This document shows positions 1-7,829 of a stretch of DNA of 64,000 bases, one piece after another. The notes under the pieces are model-generated. The model made no database searches and had not been told where the DNA came from. It saw nothing but the letters and a program-made list of their open reading frames with translations. Source of the DNA: Youhaiella tibetensis. Lineage in GTDB: Bacteria; Pseudomonadota; Alphaproteobacteria; Rhizobiales; Devosiaceae. The stretch is from positions 3,994,001-4,058,000 of the forward strand of contig NZ_CP041690.1 of assembly GCF_008000755.1 (NCBI RefSeq), read 5' to 3'. Made by a program: the position numbers and the translations under genes. Positions within the stretch are counted from its first letter, which is position 1, and each line of letters starts with the position of its first letter.

Positions 1-74
1 ACGGCCAGGATCACCACGATCGCCGGGAGCAACAGAAGATAGGGTATCGCCCGGGGCGATCGGAAGAAGCGCAT
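1..74 (-). CDS. ABC transporter permease, N-terminal fragment (partial)
   Basis: Only the first 24 complete codons lie in the window; the rest runs off the left edge. The reading begins with ATG at 74 and gives a short basic stretch (MRFFRSPRA) followed by a hydrophobic segment (LLLLPAIVVILAV). This is the usual first transmembrane helix of MalF/UgpA-type sugar ABC permeases. It lies just downstream, on the same strand, of a sugar-type solute-binding protein, the normal order for such an operon. The family call rests on this short hydrophobic start and on context only. Confidence 0.5.
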   Translation of the reverse strand, partial: MRFFRSPRAIPYLLLLPAIVVILA

Positions 75-101
75 GCGCGTTCTCTAAACTTGATGGAAGA
101 A

Positions 102-191
102 CCCCCCGGCCCTCCCCCGCAAGGGGGAGGGAGAAGAGGCAGCGGGAATCGAGCCACAACTCGCCCCCCCTTGCGGGGGAGGCCGGGAGGG
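102..191. repeat. Inverted-repeat element, copy A (GC-rich, REP/MITE-like)
   Basis: Two arms face each other: CCTCCCCCGCAAGGGGG at 111-127 and its exact reverse complement at 166-182, about 38 bp apart. Similarity extends outward to about 26 bp per arm with a few mismatches. Each arm is itself nearly palindromic (CCCCCGCAAGGGGG). A second copy with the same arm core is at 6070-6187. It lies between the binding-protein gene and the permease gene, so it may act as an mRNA hairpin inside the operon. Confidence 0.6.
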
Positions 192-230
192 GTGAGCCGC
201 CCGCACAGGACAGGCGGCTCCTCACATCGC

Positions 231-1562
231 TTACTGCAGCAATCCGGCGTCCTGCATGATGGTCGTCGCCTGGGCGGCGGCATCATCAAGGGCCTGCTGC
301 GGGGTCTTTTCGCCAATGATGGCGGCCTGGACGTTCGGCCAGATCACGTTGGAGACTTCGATCCACTGCGGAATCAGCGGCGGGGTGCGGGCTTCATCGA
401 GCGACTTCTGCCAGATGGGGAACATCTGGGCGAGGGCCGGCTTATTGTTGGCCTTGAACCACTCGACCACTTCGTCGAACGTCTTGGTGCGGGTCGGGAG
501 GTTCCCGGCTTCCGCTTCCATCATCTCGCTTTCGTCATTGGTGAGGAACACCGCCAGGGACACCGCCGCTTCCTTGTTGTCGCACTGCTGCGTCACCGAG
601 AAGGAGTGCGAGCCGGACCAGCCGCCGCGATGGCCGGAAGTACCGACCGGCGCCACGGCGAAGCCGAGATCGTCGGCGATCTTGGACGAAGCCGGGTCCG
701 AATAGAAACCGGCGAAACCCGGCCAGTCGAGGTCGACCGCCAGCTGGCCGGCAGCCATGGCCTGGCCGATGTCGTCCCAGGTGTAGTTGACGGTGCCGGC
801 GGGAACCGCCTTGGCGTCATAGATGTCCTTGAACCACTGGACGGCGGCAACGCCGGCTTCCGAGTTGAAGATCGGCTTGTTGTTCTCGTCGAAGATATCC
901 CCGCCATTGGCGCGCAGGATTTCCATGAAGCGGCCGGACATGCCTTCGTCCTTACCGGCAAAGGCAGTGCCGTAAAGGTTCGGCGGATCGGCGAAGAAGA
1001 TGATCTGGTTCTTGAAGTCCTCGAAGGTCTCGGGGGGAACCAGGTCCTTGCCGAACTTTTCCTTGTAGGCCGCCTGCCTGGCAGGATCGGCGTAGAGCGA
1101 CTTGCGATAGTAGATGTTGGAAACGTCGGTGACGCGCGGCAGCTGCACCAGGCGCCCGTCGACTTCGGAGGACTTGAGGGTACCCGGCACGTACTTGGCC
1201 AGCTCGCTCTCGGGAATGTAGTCCTTCAGGTCAATGTAGAGATCGCCATATTGGGGGGCGAACGAGGTGTGGTTCGAGCCCACGCACCAGTTGATGGTGC
1301 CCGAGGCGATGTCCTGCTTGATCTCGCGGTCGAGATCGAAATGGTTCTTGGACGAAACGATCTCGACCTTGGCGCCGGTGAGCTTTTCCCATTCCGGAAT
1401 GCGGGTATAGAGCTTTTCGTACTGGGTACCGCCGATCAGCTTCACCTTGAGGGTGTACCCGTCGAATTTGCCGTAATCGAAGTCCTGCGCTGCGGCGATG
1501 CCGGTCAGGCTCGCGAACGCAACCGACGCCATGAGCGCGGTTTTCATCAGTTTCGATGACAT
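231..1562 (-). CDS. Sugar-type ABC transporter extracellular solute-binding protein
   Basis: A 443-residue periplasmic binding protein of the family-1 (MalE/UgpB-like) type. Residues 1-25 are a clear Sec signal peptide: basic start, hydrophobic core, then AAA before QDF. The mature length of about 418 residues is normal for carbohydrate binding proteins. The start has a strong Shine-Dalgarno sequence (AGGAGGAG about 7 bases upstream). A permease begins 157 bp downstream on the same strand, and an IclR regulator diverges upstream, so substrate-controlled expression is likely. The substrate cannot be read from the sequence; a sugar or sugar acid is most likely given the neighbouring lactonase-like gene. 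Confidence 0.88.
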   Translation of the reverse strand: MSSKLMKTALMASVAFASLTGIAAAQDFDYGKFDGYTLKVKLIGGTQYEKLYTRIPEWEKLTGAKVEIVSSKNHFDLDREIKQDIASGTINWCVGSNHTSFAPQYGDLYIDLKDYIPESELAKYVPGTLKSSEVDGRLVQLPRVTDVSNIYYRKSLYADPARQAAYKEKFGKDLVPPETFEDFKNQIIFFADPPNLYGTAFAGKDEGMSGRFMEILRANGGDIFDENNKPIFNSEAGVAAVQWFKDIYDAKAVPAGTVNYTWDDIGQAMAAGQLAVDLDWPGFAGFYSDPASSKIADDLGFAVAPVGTSGHRGGWSGSHSFSVTQQCDNKEAAVSLAVFLTNDESEMMEAEAGNLPTRTKTFDEVVEWFKANNKPALAQMFPIWQKSLDEARTPPLIPQWIEVSNVIWPNVQAAIIGEKTPQQALDDAAAQATTIMQDAGLLQ

Positions 1563-1708
1563 AACTTTCTCCTCCTGAGACCTCTCTGCATATCGCCTCC
1601 ACCCGAGGCTTGATTATGCATATATGAAAAGTCTATTCGTAAGTAAGCAGGTTGACGCGCCGCCGTCAACAGCTAGCATCGCGCCGCAATCAGTAAGGAC
1701 GCTCGCAC

Positions 1709-2479
1709 GTGGACACCGAGGAAAGCGATCGCTACCGCGCTCCGGCGCTCGACAAGGGGCTCGATATCCTCGAGCTGCTCTCGGGCACCGAGGAGGGCCT
1801 GAGCCAGGCGGAGATCGCCAAGTCGCTCGAGCGCTCTCCCAACGAAATCTACCGCATGCTCGATCGTCTGGTTCGGCGCGACTACGTGCGGCGCACGCCC
1901 GGGGACCGCTACGAGCTGACGCTCAAGCTCTTCGAGCTGGCCCATGCCAGCCCCCCGGTTTCCCGGCTCGTCAGCCAGGCTTTGCCGATCATGCGCCGGT
2001 TCGCGCGCGAGGCGCAGCAGGCCTGCCACCTGGTCATCCAGGATCGCAACATCCTCGTGGTGGTGGCGCAGGTAGACAGCCCCGGCTACTGGAACGTCTC
2101 GATCCGCGTCGGCTCGCGCATTTCCATGGTCAATACCGGCTCCGGCCATGTCTTCCTGGCCTTCGCCTCGCCCGAGGAGCGCCGGATCATGCTCGAAGAC
2201 GTTGCGGGCGCCGATGAACTGCCCGCCGATTTCGCGACGCGCCTCGCCAAGGTGCGCGAGCAGGGCTTTGAGACCATGGCGAGCCTGCAGGTCGCGAGCG
2301 TCACCAACCTCACCGTCCCCATCCTCGGCCCGGTCGGCACGATCCTCGCGGTTCTGACCAGCCCGTTCACCAGCCGGCTCGACAAGAGGGATGCGCCCGA
2401 CCAGCGGGCGGTTCTCGACCTGCTGATCGCGGCGGGCGAAGAGATTTCGAAACGGCCGATCGCGGCCCCGAGGGATTGA
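1709..2479 (+). CDS. IclR family transcriptional regulator
   Basis: 256 residues starting at a GTG with AAGGA about 10 bases upstream. The N-terminal winged helix-turn-helix spans about residues 10-75 (ALDKGLDILELL, then SQAEIAKSLERSPNEIYRML). The C-terminal effector domain is the usual IclR ligand-binding fold. IclR proteins typically control catabolic operons in response to small organic acids or sugars. The gene diverges from the ABC transporter and overlaps the downstream hydrolase start, so it probably regulates one or both. The 146-bp gap to the binding-protein gene is AT-rich for this genome, contains an 8-bp palindrome (TATGCATA at 1615-1622), and should hold both promoters. Confidence 0.88.
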   Translation: MDTEESDRYRAPALDKGLDILELLSGTEEGLSQAEIAKSLERSPNEIYRMLDRLVRRDYVRRTPGDRYELTLKLFELAHASPPVSRLVSQALPIMRRFAREAQQACHLVIQDRNILVVVAQVDSPGYWNVSIRVGSRISMVNTGSGHVFLAFASPEERRIMLEDVAGADELPADFATRLAKVREQGFETMASLQVASVTNLTVPILGPVGTILAVLTSPFTSRLDKRDAPDQRAVLDLLIAAGEEISKRPIAAPRD

Positions 2480-2481
2480 CC

Positions 2482-3306
2482 ATGCGCATACTCGATACGC
2501 ACCTGCACCTGGTTTACCAGGATCGGTTCTCCTACCCCTGGCTGGCCAACGCCGAACCCCTCAACCGGCAATGGACGGCCGAAAGCTACTTCGCAGAAGC
2601 CGAAAAGCTTGGCATCGAATCGGCCATCCACATGGAAGTGGACGTCGCCGAACCCGACATCGCCGGAGAGACCGCCTTCGTCACCCAGGTGCATCCCCGC
2701 GTCATCGGCGCCGTCGCCTCGGGGCGCCCGGAGCACGAGGGATTTGCCGAGTACCTGGACCTGCTGGTGCGTAACCCCAAGGTGCGGGGCGTCCGCCGCA
2801 TCCTCCACGAATCTCCCAACGAGCTGTCCCAGACCCCGCTCTTCGCCGAGAACCTGAGGCGTCTCGCGCCCTATCACCTCAGCTTCGATCTCTGCCTGCG
2901 CGCCGACCAGCTGCCCATCGGCGCCGACCTTGCCGACAAGGCCCCCGAGGTACACTTCGTGCTCGACCATTGCGGCGTGCCCAAGGTCGCCGCGATGGAG
3001 CTCGATCCCTGGCGGCAATATATCAGGGAACTGGCCAGTCGTCCGAACGTCAACGCGAAGATCTCGGGCATCGTGGCCTATGCCAAGCCCGATTGGACGG
3101 TCGACGACCTGCGCCCCTTCGCCGAGCACGTCATCGAAAGCTTCGGCTGGGACCGCGTCGTCTGGGGCTCGGACCATCCGGTCTGCACGCTCACGGCCAA
3201 TCTCACCCGTTGGGTGGAAGCGACCCACCAGATCCTCTCGGGCGCCAGCGACGACGAGAAGGCCAAGCTCCTCCATCGCAATGCCGAGCGCATCTATCGG
3301 GTCTAG
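2482..3306 (+). CDS. Amidohydrolase-2 / COG3618-type TIM-barrel metal-dependent hydrolase (sugar lactonase-like)
   Basis: 274 residues from the ATG at 2482; the preceding TGA ends at 2479. The N-terminal DTHLHL gives the first metal-binding His-x-His; DHCG lies mid-protein; WGSDHP near residue 231 supplies the catalytic Asp typical of amidohydrolase-2 proteins. COG3618 members include L-fucono- and L-rhamnono-lactonases, and a RhaM-like mutarotase gene lies 7.4 kb away, so a sugar-acid lactone is a reasonable guess. Another carboxylic ester or lactone remains possible. It is in an operon with the IclR regulator immediately upstream. Confidence 0.8.
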   Translation: MRILDTHLHLVYQDRFSYPWLANAEPLNRQWTAESYFAEAEKLGIESAIHMEVDVAEPDIAGETAFVTQVHPRVIGAVASGRPEHEGFAEYLDLLVRNPKVRGVRRILHESPNELSQTPLFAENLRRLAPYHLSFDLCLRADQLPIGADLADKAPEVHFVLDHCGVPKVAAMELDPWRQYIRELASRPNVNAKISGIVAYAKPDWTVDDLRPFAEHVIESFGWDRVVWGSDHPVCTLTANLTRWVEATHQILSGASDDEKAKLLHRNAERIYRV

Positions 3307-3309
3307 AAA

Positions 3310-3329
3310 GGGGAGCCTTGCGGCTCCCC
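3310..3329. terminator. Hairpin between convergent genes (possible bidirectional terminator)
   Basis: Perfect 8-bp stem GGGGAGCC / GGCTCCCC around a TTGC loop, between the stop of the lactonase-like gene and the stop of the convergent DapA-like gene. The minus-strand side is followed by TTTC; the plus side lacks a good U-tract, so termination is plausible but weak. Confidence 0.45.
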
Positions 3330-3336
3330 CTCGAAA

Positions 3337-4299
3337 CTAGGCGCGATACTTCTGGACGGCGCCGGGAAGCTTGCTCCATTCGGCATACCAGGCGACGAAC
3401 TGCTCGTACTGGCTCTTGGCCCAGGCCCGCTGGCTCGGGGAGAGTTCGTCGGTCGCGTTGAAATGGAGCTTGTAAGCTGCCTGCCCCTGCAGCTCGAGCA
3501 GGTACTTGTAGTAGAGCACCAGGTCGGTGCCCTCGTCCCAGGACGACAGCACCTCGAACGCTTCGCTCAGTTCGAGCGCGCGCGAACGCGCCTCGAGATC
3601 GCCGGCGGCCGCGGCCTTGGCCAGGGCCACAAGGTGCAGCACCTGGCGCGGCAGGGCATTGCCGATGCCGGTGATGGTGCCCGCGGCGCCGGCCTTGACG
3701 TAGCCATGATAGACGCCGGTATCGACACCGGCCATCATCACGACCTCGGGGTCGGCGCTGGTGATGTGCTCGGCCACGTAAGTCATGGCCTCCGGACCTC
3801 CGAATTCCTTGAAGCCGACGAGGTTCCTGTGCTTGGCGCGCAGGGCGAAGAAGAGTTCGGCGCGGGTTTCGAAGCCGTAATGCGGGCTGTTGTAGATGAC
3901 CGCCGGCGTGTCCGACGCGGCCGAGAGGATGGCCTCGAAATGATGCCGCTGCGCCGTCGGCTGGTTGCCCCGCGAGAGTACCCGGGGAATGACCATGAGG
4001 CCGGCGGCGCCGACCTTCTGGGCATGGGCGGCATGGGACACCGCCGAAGCCGTGTTGACGGCGCCTGTGCCCACGATGACGGGAATGCCGGCCTTGACCA
4101 GGCGCTCGACGCCTTCCTGGCGCTGCGCATCCGTCAGCAGCGGCCAATCGCCCATCGAGCCGCAATAGACGACGCCCGACATGCCGATTTCGATCAGTTC
4201 CTTGGCCTTGCGGACCAGCTCGTCATAGTCGGGCGTGCGGTCGGCTTTGCAGGGTGTCATCAGGGCCGGGATCACGCCCGTAAAGATGCTCGTGTTCAT
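3337..4299 (-). CDS. DapA/NanA-family enzyme, probable 1-pyrroline-4-hydroxy-2-carboxylate deaminase
   Basis: 320 residues starting MNTSIFTGVIPALMTPC, with AAGGA just upstream; a longer in-frame start at 4398 lacks support. The (beta/alpha)8 class-I aldolase fold is clear: the GSMGDWPLLT phosphate-binding-like loop near residue 45, the YNSPHYG tyrosine motif, and a GFKEFGG segment with the Schiff-base lysine. The long C-terminal half, ending in WSKLPGAVQKY, matches my recollection of rhizobial hydroxyproline-pathway deaminases rather than true DapA. The hydroxyproline epimerase and D-amino-acid dehydrogenase at 11014-13250 support this, as does a shared TTGTCGACA site. Exact substrate is inferred. 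Confidence 0.62.
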   Translation of the reverse strand: MNTSIFTGVIPALMTPCKADRTPDYDELVRKAKELIEIGMSGVVYCGSMGDWPLLTDAQRQEGVERLVKAGIPVIVGTGAVNTASAVSHAAHAQKVGAAGLMVIPRVLSRGNQPTAQRHHFEAILSAASDTPAVIYNSPHYGFETRAELFFALRAKHRNLVGFKEFGGPEAMTYVAEHITSADPEVVMMAGVDTGVYHGYVKAGAAGTITGIGNALPRQVLHLVALAKAAAAGDLEARSRALELSEAFEVLSSWDEGTDLVLYYKYLLELQGQAAYKLHFNATDELSPSQRAWAKSQYEQFVAWYAEWSKLPGAVQKYRA

Positions 4300-4352
4300 G
4301 ATGTCCTTGTCGGTCTTGGCGTCTGCCCGCAGATTAGTCCTTTGTATTCTGT

Positions 4353-4362
4353 TTGTCGACAG
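4353..4362. promoter_or_regulatory. Candidate GntR operator upstream of the DapA-like gene
   Basis: TTGTCGACAG, a near-palindrome about 55 bp upstream of the DapA-like start codon. The same core, as the perfect palindrome TTGTCGACAA, occurs at 14007-14016 upstream of the GntR regulator. FCD-type GntR proteins commonly bind TTGT-N2-ACAA-like sites, so a common regulon is inferred. Confidence 0.4.
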
Positions 4363-4451
4363 AAACGAAACCGGCGCACGAAACCCGGCTGACGCCACGA
4401 AAAAGCCAGATCGATAAACGGCTTATGAAGGAAGAAGCCCCGCGAAGCGGC

Positions 4452-5957
4452 CTATTCGGCGGCCTGATCGGCCTCTAGGTCCGGACCGTTGGGATCGCCG
4501 GGCGCGGTTTCGACGCCGATATCGGGGAAGGCCACGATACGCTGGCCGTGGAAATCGGTGCGCACCACAACGAGGCCGCGTTCCTCGAAATAGGTGAGGA
4601 GGCGCCGGGCGCGCCCGATCGAGTGCGTGCCGTAGACGCGGGCAAGCGTGGCGTCGGGCGGGCAGGGGGCGCCGGTGACGGCGGCCTGGGCGACGATGAG
4701 GAAGACCCCCTGCACGTCGTCGGTCAGCCGCTCGGAAAGAGCGAGGGCCTGCTGCCAAGTATCGGAGGAGGCGGTTTCCTCATCGACACTGGCCTTGGCG
4801 ACGGCGAGGCGCCGGCGGAAGGCGGGAAGCGCCAGCGGCTCGCCGGGAACACGGCGAATGCGGCAGCGGACCAGAAAGTCCTGGTAGAGCACGGCGACGG
4901 TGCGGAAGCCGGCATCGGGATCATCGAGCAGTTCGCGCATGACCTGGTCGAGCAGCGCTTCGCGCTCGGCCTCGTCGATCTCGGGAAAGAGCGACACCGG
5001 CATAGGCTCGTGCTCGGGTTTCTTGCGGGCGAGCTGGGTCAGGATATCGGCGGTGGGCGTGGGCGGAGGCGGGGCCGGGCGGCGCACTGGCGGCTGGCGG
5101 ATTTCCTCGGCGACGGCCGAGAAGATGAGATCGGCGGCGTCCTGCGGCGCTTCGGGGAGCGGGGTCAGCTTCGGGCTGGTGGAGCGGGCGGAAGTCTCGA
5201 CCGGGCCGATGGCGATGGGCAGCGGTTTTCGCGACAGGGCCGGGCCCAAGGCGACGAAATTGCCGCGCGGCAGGTCGCGGAACATTTCGGCCTGGCGGCG
5301 GTCCATGCCGAGGAGATCGGCGGCGCGCGCCATGTCGATATCGAGAAAGGTGCGGCCCATGAGGAAGTTGGAGGCTTCCGCGGCGACGTTCTTGGCCAGC
5401 TTTGCGAGGCGCTGGGTAGCGATGACTCCGGCAAGGCCGCGCTTGCGGCCGCGCGACATCAGGTTCGCCATGGCGCCGAGCGAGAGCTTTCGCGCTTCGT
5501 CCGAGACGTCGCCGGCGGCGGCGGGGGCGAAGATCTGGGCCTCGTCGACGACGACGAGCACGGGATACCAGAAGTCGCGGTCGGCATCGAACATGCCGCC
5601 GAGAAAGGCGGCGGCGCAGCGCATCTGCTGCTCCATGTCGAGGCCTTCAAGATTGAGCACCACGGAGACGCGGTGCTGGCGGATGCGGCCGGCAATGGCG
5701 GTGAGCTCGCGCTCGGTGCGGGCGCCGTCGACGACGAGGTGCCCGTATTTGTCGGCAAGGGTAACGAAATCGCCTTCGGGGTCGACAACGCAATGCTGCA
5801 CCCAGGGCGCGCTCTGTTCGAGCAGGCGCCGCAAGAGGTGGGACTTGCCGGAGCCGGAATTGCCCTGGACCAGGAGGCGGGTCGCCAGCAGCTCCTCAAG
5901 ATCAAGCATGGCCGCCGCGCCGCCGGCGGCTTTTCCCATGTCGATCGAGACGTTCAT
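4452..5957 (-). CDS. HerA-like (DUF87) FtsK-superfamily ATPase
   Basis: 501 residues from MNVSIDMGK; an upstream in-frame extension is low-complexity and runs into the repeat element, so it was rejected. Walker A is GNSGSGKS at residues 32-39, and Walker B is VLVVVDEAQ with Asp138-Glu139. An arginine-containing segment (MSRGRKRGLAGVIATQRLAKL) follows, as in HerA/VirB4-like hexameric translocases. The C-terminal ~200 residues are variable and Pro-rich before a helical tail. No NurA, Sir2 or other nuclease partner is adjacent. The role is unknown; DNA processing is the generic expectation. Confidence 0.75.
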   Translation of the reverse strand: MNVSIDMGKAAGGAAAMLDLEELLATRLLVQGNSGSGKSHLLRRLLEQSAPWVQHCVVDPEGDFVTLADKYGHLVVDGARTERELTAIAGRIRQHRVSVVLNLEGLDMEQQMRCAAAFLGGMFDADRDFWYPVLVVVDEAQIFAPAAAGDVSDEARKLSLGAMANLMSRGRKRGLAGVIATQRLAKLAKNVAAEASNFLMGRTFLDIDMARAADLLGMDRRQAEMFRDLPRGNFVALGPALSRKPLPIAIGPVETSARSTSPKLTPLPEAPQDAADLIFSAVAEEIRQPPVRRPAPPPPTPTADILTQLARKKPEHEPMPVSLFPEIDEAEREALLDQVMRELLDDPDAGFRTVAVLYQDFLVRCRIRRVPGEPLALPAFRRRLAVAKASVDEETASSDTWQQALALSERLTDDVQGVFLIVAQAAVTGAPCPPDATLARVYGTHSIGRARRLLTYFEERGLVVVRTDFHGQRIVAFPDIGVETAPGDPNGPDLEADQAAE

Positions 5958-6069
5958 GTGAGCTGGGGAATCCTGCGGGGAATCGGAAGGGTCAGGGTTC
6001 CTTAGCATTTTGGGCGGGGGTTGGGAGTCCCGGCGCGGGAAATGCACAGGGGGGCGGTGATTGTGTTCA

Positions 6070-6187
6070 CCCCCCCTGCCTCCCCCGCAAGGGGGGAGGT
6101 GTTTCGATCCAGTTGCTGGCGCGCTAGACGTCCCACAATCGCGGTCAGCACCTCCCCCCTTGCGGGGGAGGTTGGGAGGGGGGGGAG
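6070..6187. repeat. Inverted-repeat element, copy B, filling the 5958-6261 gap
   Basis: Perfect 23-bp arms at 6079-6101 and 6149-6171 (CCTCCCCCGCAAGGGG... and its complement) around a 47-bp spacer, with further G/C runs outward. It shares the arm core with copy A at 102-191. It occupies most of the 304-bp gene-free gap between the MaoC gene and the HerA-like gene. I see no coding potential or other clear signal in the rest of this gap. Confidence 0.65.
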
Positions 6188-6261
6188 TGAAAGGCGCGGA
6201 TGGTGTGCGCGCCCTCTCCCGCCGCTGCGCGGGGGCGAGGTGCGGGTGGGTCGTTCGCGCG

Positions 6262-6705
6262 CTAGCCCCGTCGTTCCGCCAGATAGATATGATCACACGC
6301 CAGCACCGTCTCGCCGCGCTGGTTGAGTACGCGCACCTGTTCGGTGATGCGGCCATGCGTGGCGCGCTTGGGGTCGGGGTCGAGCCCGGTAATGGTGAGC
6401 TCGGTATGGATGGTGTCGCCGATGAAGACGGGTTTGGGAAACCGCAACCGCTCGTAGCCGTAAGTGAAGGCCAACGGGTTGATCTCGCTGGCGGTCAGCC
6501 CGATGCCGATGGCGAAGGTCATGGTGCCGTGGGCGATGCGCTGGCCGAAGGGCGTCGCCTTCATCGCCTCGGCGTCCATGTGGTGGGGAAAGAAATCCCC
6601 GGTATGGCCGGCATGGACGACGAAGTCGGTCTCGGTGATGGTGCGGCCGTAGGTCGATCGGGTTTCCCCGAGGACGTAGTCTTCAAAGTGCCGTGGTCTG
6701 TCCAT
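6262..6705 (-). CDS. MaoC-like hotdog-fold hydratase/dehydratase (first of two)
   Basis: 147 residues. The hydratase-2 motif is present: DFFPHH with Asp37 and His42 as the likely catalytic pair, then FGQRIAHGTMT, the usual helix of (R)-specific enoyl-CoA hydratases and MaoC proteins. A second half (PVFIGDTIHTELTI) is the conserved strand-turn of single hotdog MaoC domains. Last gene of an operon: its ATG overlaps the stop of the binding-protein homologue (ATGA). With a CaiB-type CoA-transferase two genes upstream, it probably hydrates or dehydrates an acyl-CoA. The substrate is unknown. Confidence 0.82.
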   Translation of the reverse strand: MDRPRHFEDYVLGETRSTYGRTITETDFVVHAGHTGDFFPHHMDAEAMKATPFGQRIAHGTMTFAIGIGLTASEINPLAFTYGYERLRFPKPVFIGDTIHTELTITGLDPDPKRATHGRITEQVRVLNQRGETVLACDHIYLAERRG

Positions 6706-7829
6706 CAGAAGGACTCCGCGAAGAGGGCGTTGAGGGCGGCGACGATGGCAGCCGGGGATTGGCGCGACAGCAGGCCCTGGTTGAGGCGCTGCGAGGCGGC
6801 CTCCTGGAAGGCCATGTAGCCGTCGTGGCGCGGGCGCACCCAGGCGCCTTCGAGGGTTTTTCGCGTGTCGCGATAAAAGTCATGGGTGGCGGCGTTGACC
6901 TTGCTGTCCTCCCAGGCGGCTGCATGGCCGGGCTGGCCGCCGGAAATGGCGTAGATGGTCTTCTGCACCGGGGGGCTGGCCACCCAATAGGCGTAGTCGA
7001 TGGCCTGACCGATGCGTTTGGAAAAGGCCGAGACGGCAATGCCGGTGCCGCCGAGCGCCGAGCCGACCGGGCCGTTGCCGCCAGCGGCGGGGATGTCGGC
7101 GAAGGCGAGGCGGTGGTCGCGAAAACCGTCGATGGCGTAGTTCACGTAGCCATAGCCGAGCGGCATGACGGCGAGGTTGGTGTCCTCGCTGGCCAGCAGC
7201 TCGGAGGAGGCGATGGGGTCGCGGGAAAAGTCATCGGGGTCGATGAGGGCGACGAGTTCGGCCAGCATGGCGACGGCGCGTTCGCCCGCTTCGGGAGCGA
7301 TGAGCTGGCCGGTGACGTTGCAGGGCGTGCCGAGATTGGCGGCGAGGGTGTAAAAGCTCATCAGCGAATGCGGCGGGCGCATGGGAATCGTGACTTTGCC
7401 AGCCCGCGCCAAAGTGAGCACTTCGCTCCAGCGGGTCAGTGGCTTTGGCAGCCTGTCGGCGCGAAAAGCCTGCACCTGCGTGGCGGCATCGATGGGAAAG
7501 GCCCATTGGCGGCCCTGCCACTGGTAGCTCTCGAAGGATTTTCCGACCGAGCCGGCCCTGATGTCGGCGAAGCCGCGTTCGCGGCCGGCGACGTCGAGGG
7601 GGGCGAGGCATTTCTCGGCGGTGATCTGGCCCACATGGGGATGGTCGATGACGATGAGATCGTATTGGCGCGCCAGGTCCTCGACCGGAAAGCTCTCGAA
7701 ATCCTGGAGGCTGCGCTGGTCCCAGGAAATCTCGACCCCGGTTTCGGCCAGCCATTGGCGGGAGGTGGCGACCATCGGCTCGTAACCGCGCGGATGGCTC
7801 CAGGTCATGCCCTTGAGTTTGATGCTCAC
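6705..7829 (-). CDS. Solute-binding-protein homologue without signal peptide, inside a CoA-pathway operon
   Basis: 374 residues starting at a GTG that overlaps the upstream CoA-transferase stop (GTGA). The body resembles family-1 carbohydrate-binding proteins: YDLIVIDHPHVG, a QWQGRQWAFPID segment, and a late GGTGIAVSAFSKR segment. The start, MSIKLKGMTWSHPRGYEP, goes straight into the first beta strand with no basic/hydrophobic leader or lipobox. An upstream in-frame extension is antisense shadow of the CoA-transferase gene. No permease or ATPase is in the operon. It may therefore act in the cytoplasm, for example as a ligand carrier, sensor or enzyme subunit; this is inference. Confidence 0.7.
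   Translation of the reverse strand: MSIKLKGMTWSHPRGYEPMVATSRQWLAETGVEISWDQRSLQDFESFPVEDLARQYDLIVIDHPHVGQITAEKCLAPLDVAGRERGFADIRAGSVGKSFESYQWQGRQWAFPIDAATQVQAFRADRLPKPLTRWSEVLTLARAGKVTIPMRPPHSLMSFYTLAANLGTPCNVTGQLIAPEAGERAVAMLAELVALIDPDDFSRDPIASSELLASEDTNLAVMPLGYGYVNYAIDGFRDHRLAFADIPAAGGNGPVGSALGGTGIAVSAFSKRIGQAIDYAYWVASPPVQKTIYAISGGQPGHAAAWEDSKVNAATHDFYRDTRKTLEGAWVRPRHDGYMAFQEAASQRLNQGLLSRQSPAAIVAALNALFAESF

Noticed and set aside
90-1559. 489-codon plus-strand frame across the binding-protein gene
   Set aside because: Shadow of a gene with signal peptide and strong ribosome-binding site on the other strand; the product is Gly/Arg-rich nonsense and begins in the repeat element.
3337-4299. 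DapA of lysine synthesis
   Set aside because: Not near lysine genes other than a distant dapF; the C-terminal region and a shared operator motif fit a hydroxyproline-type deaminase better.
5958-6356. N-terminal extension of the HerA-like protein
   Set aside because: It would run through the inverted-repeat element and is low-complexity; the ATG at 5957 directly precedes the conserved domain.
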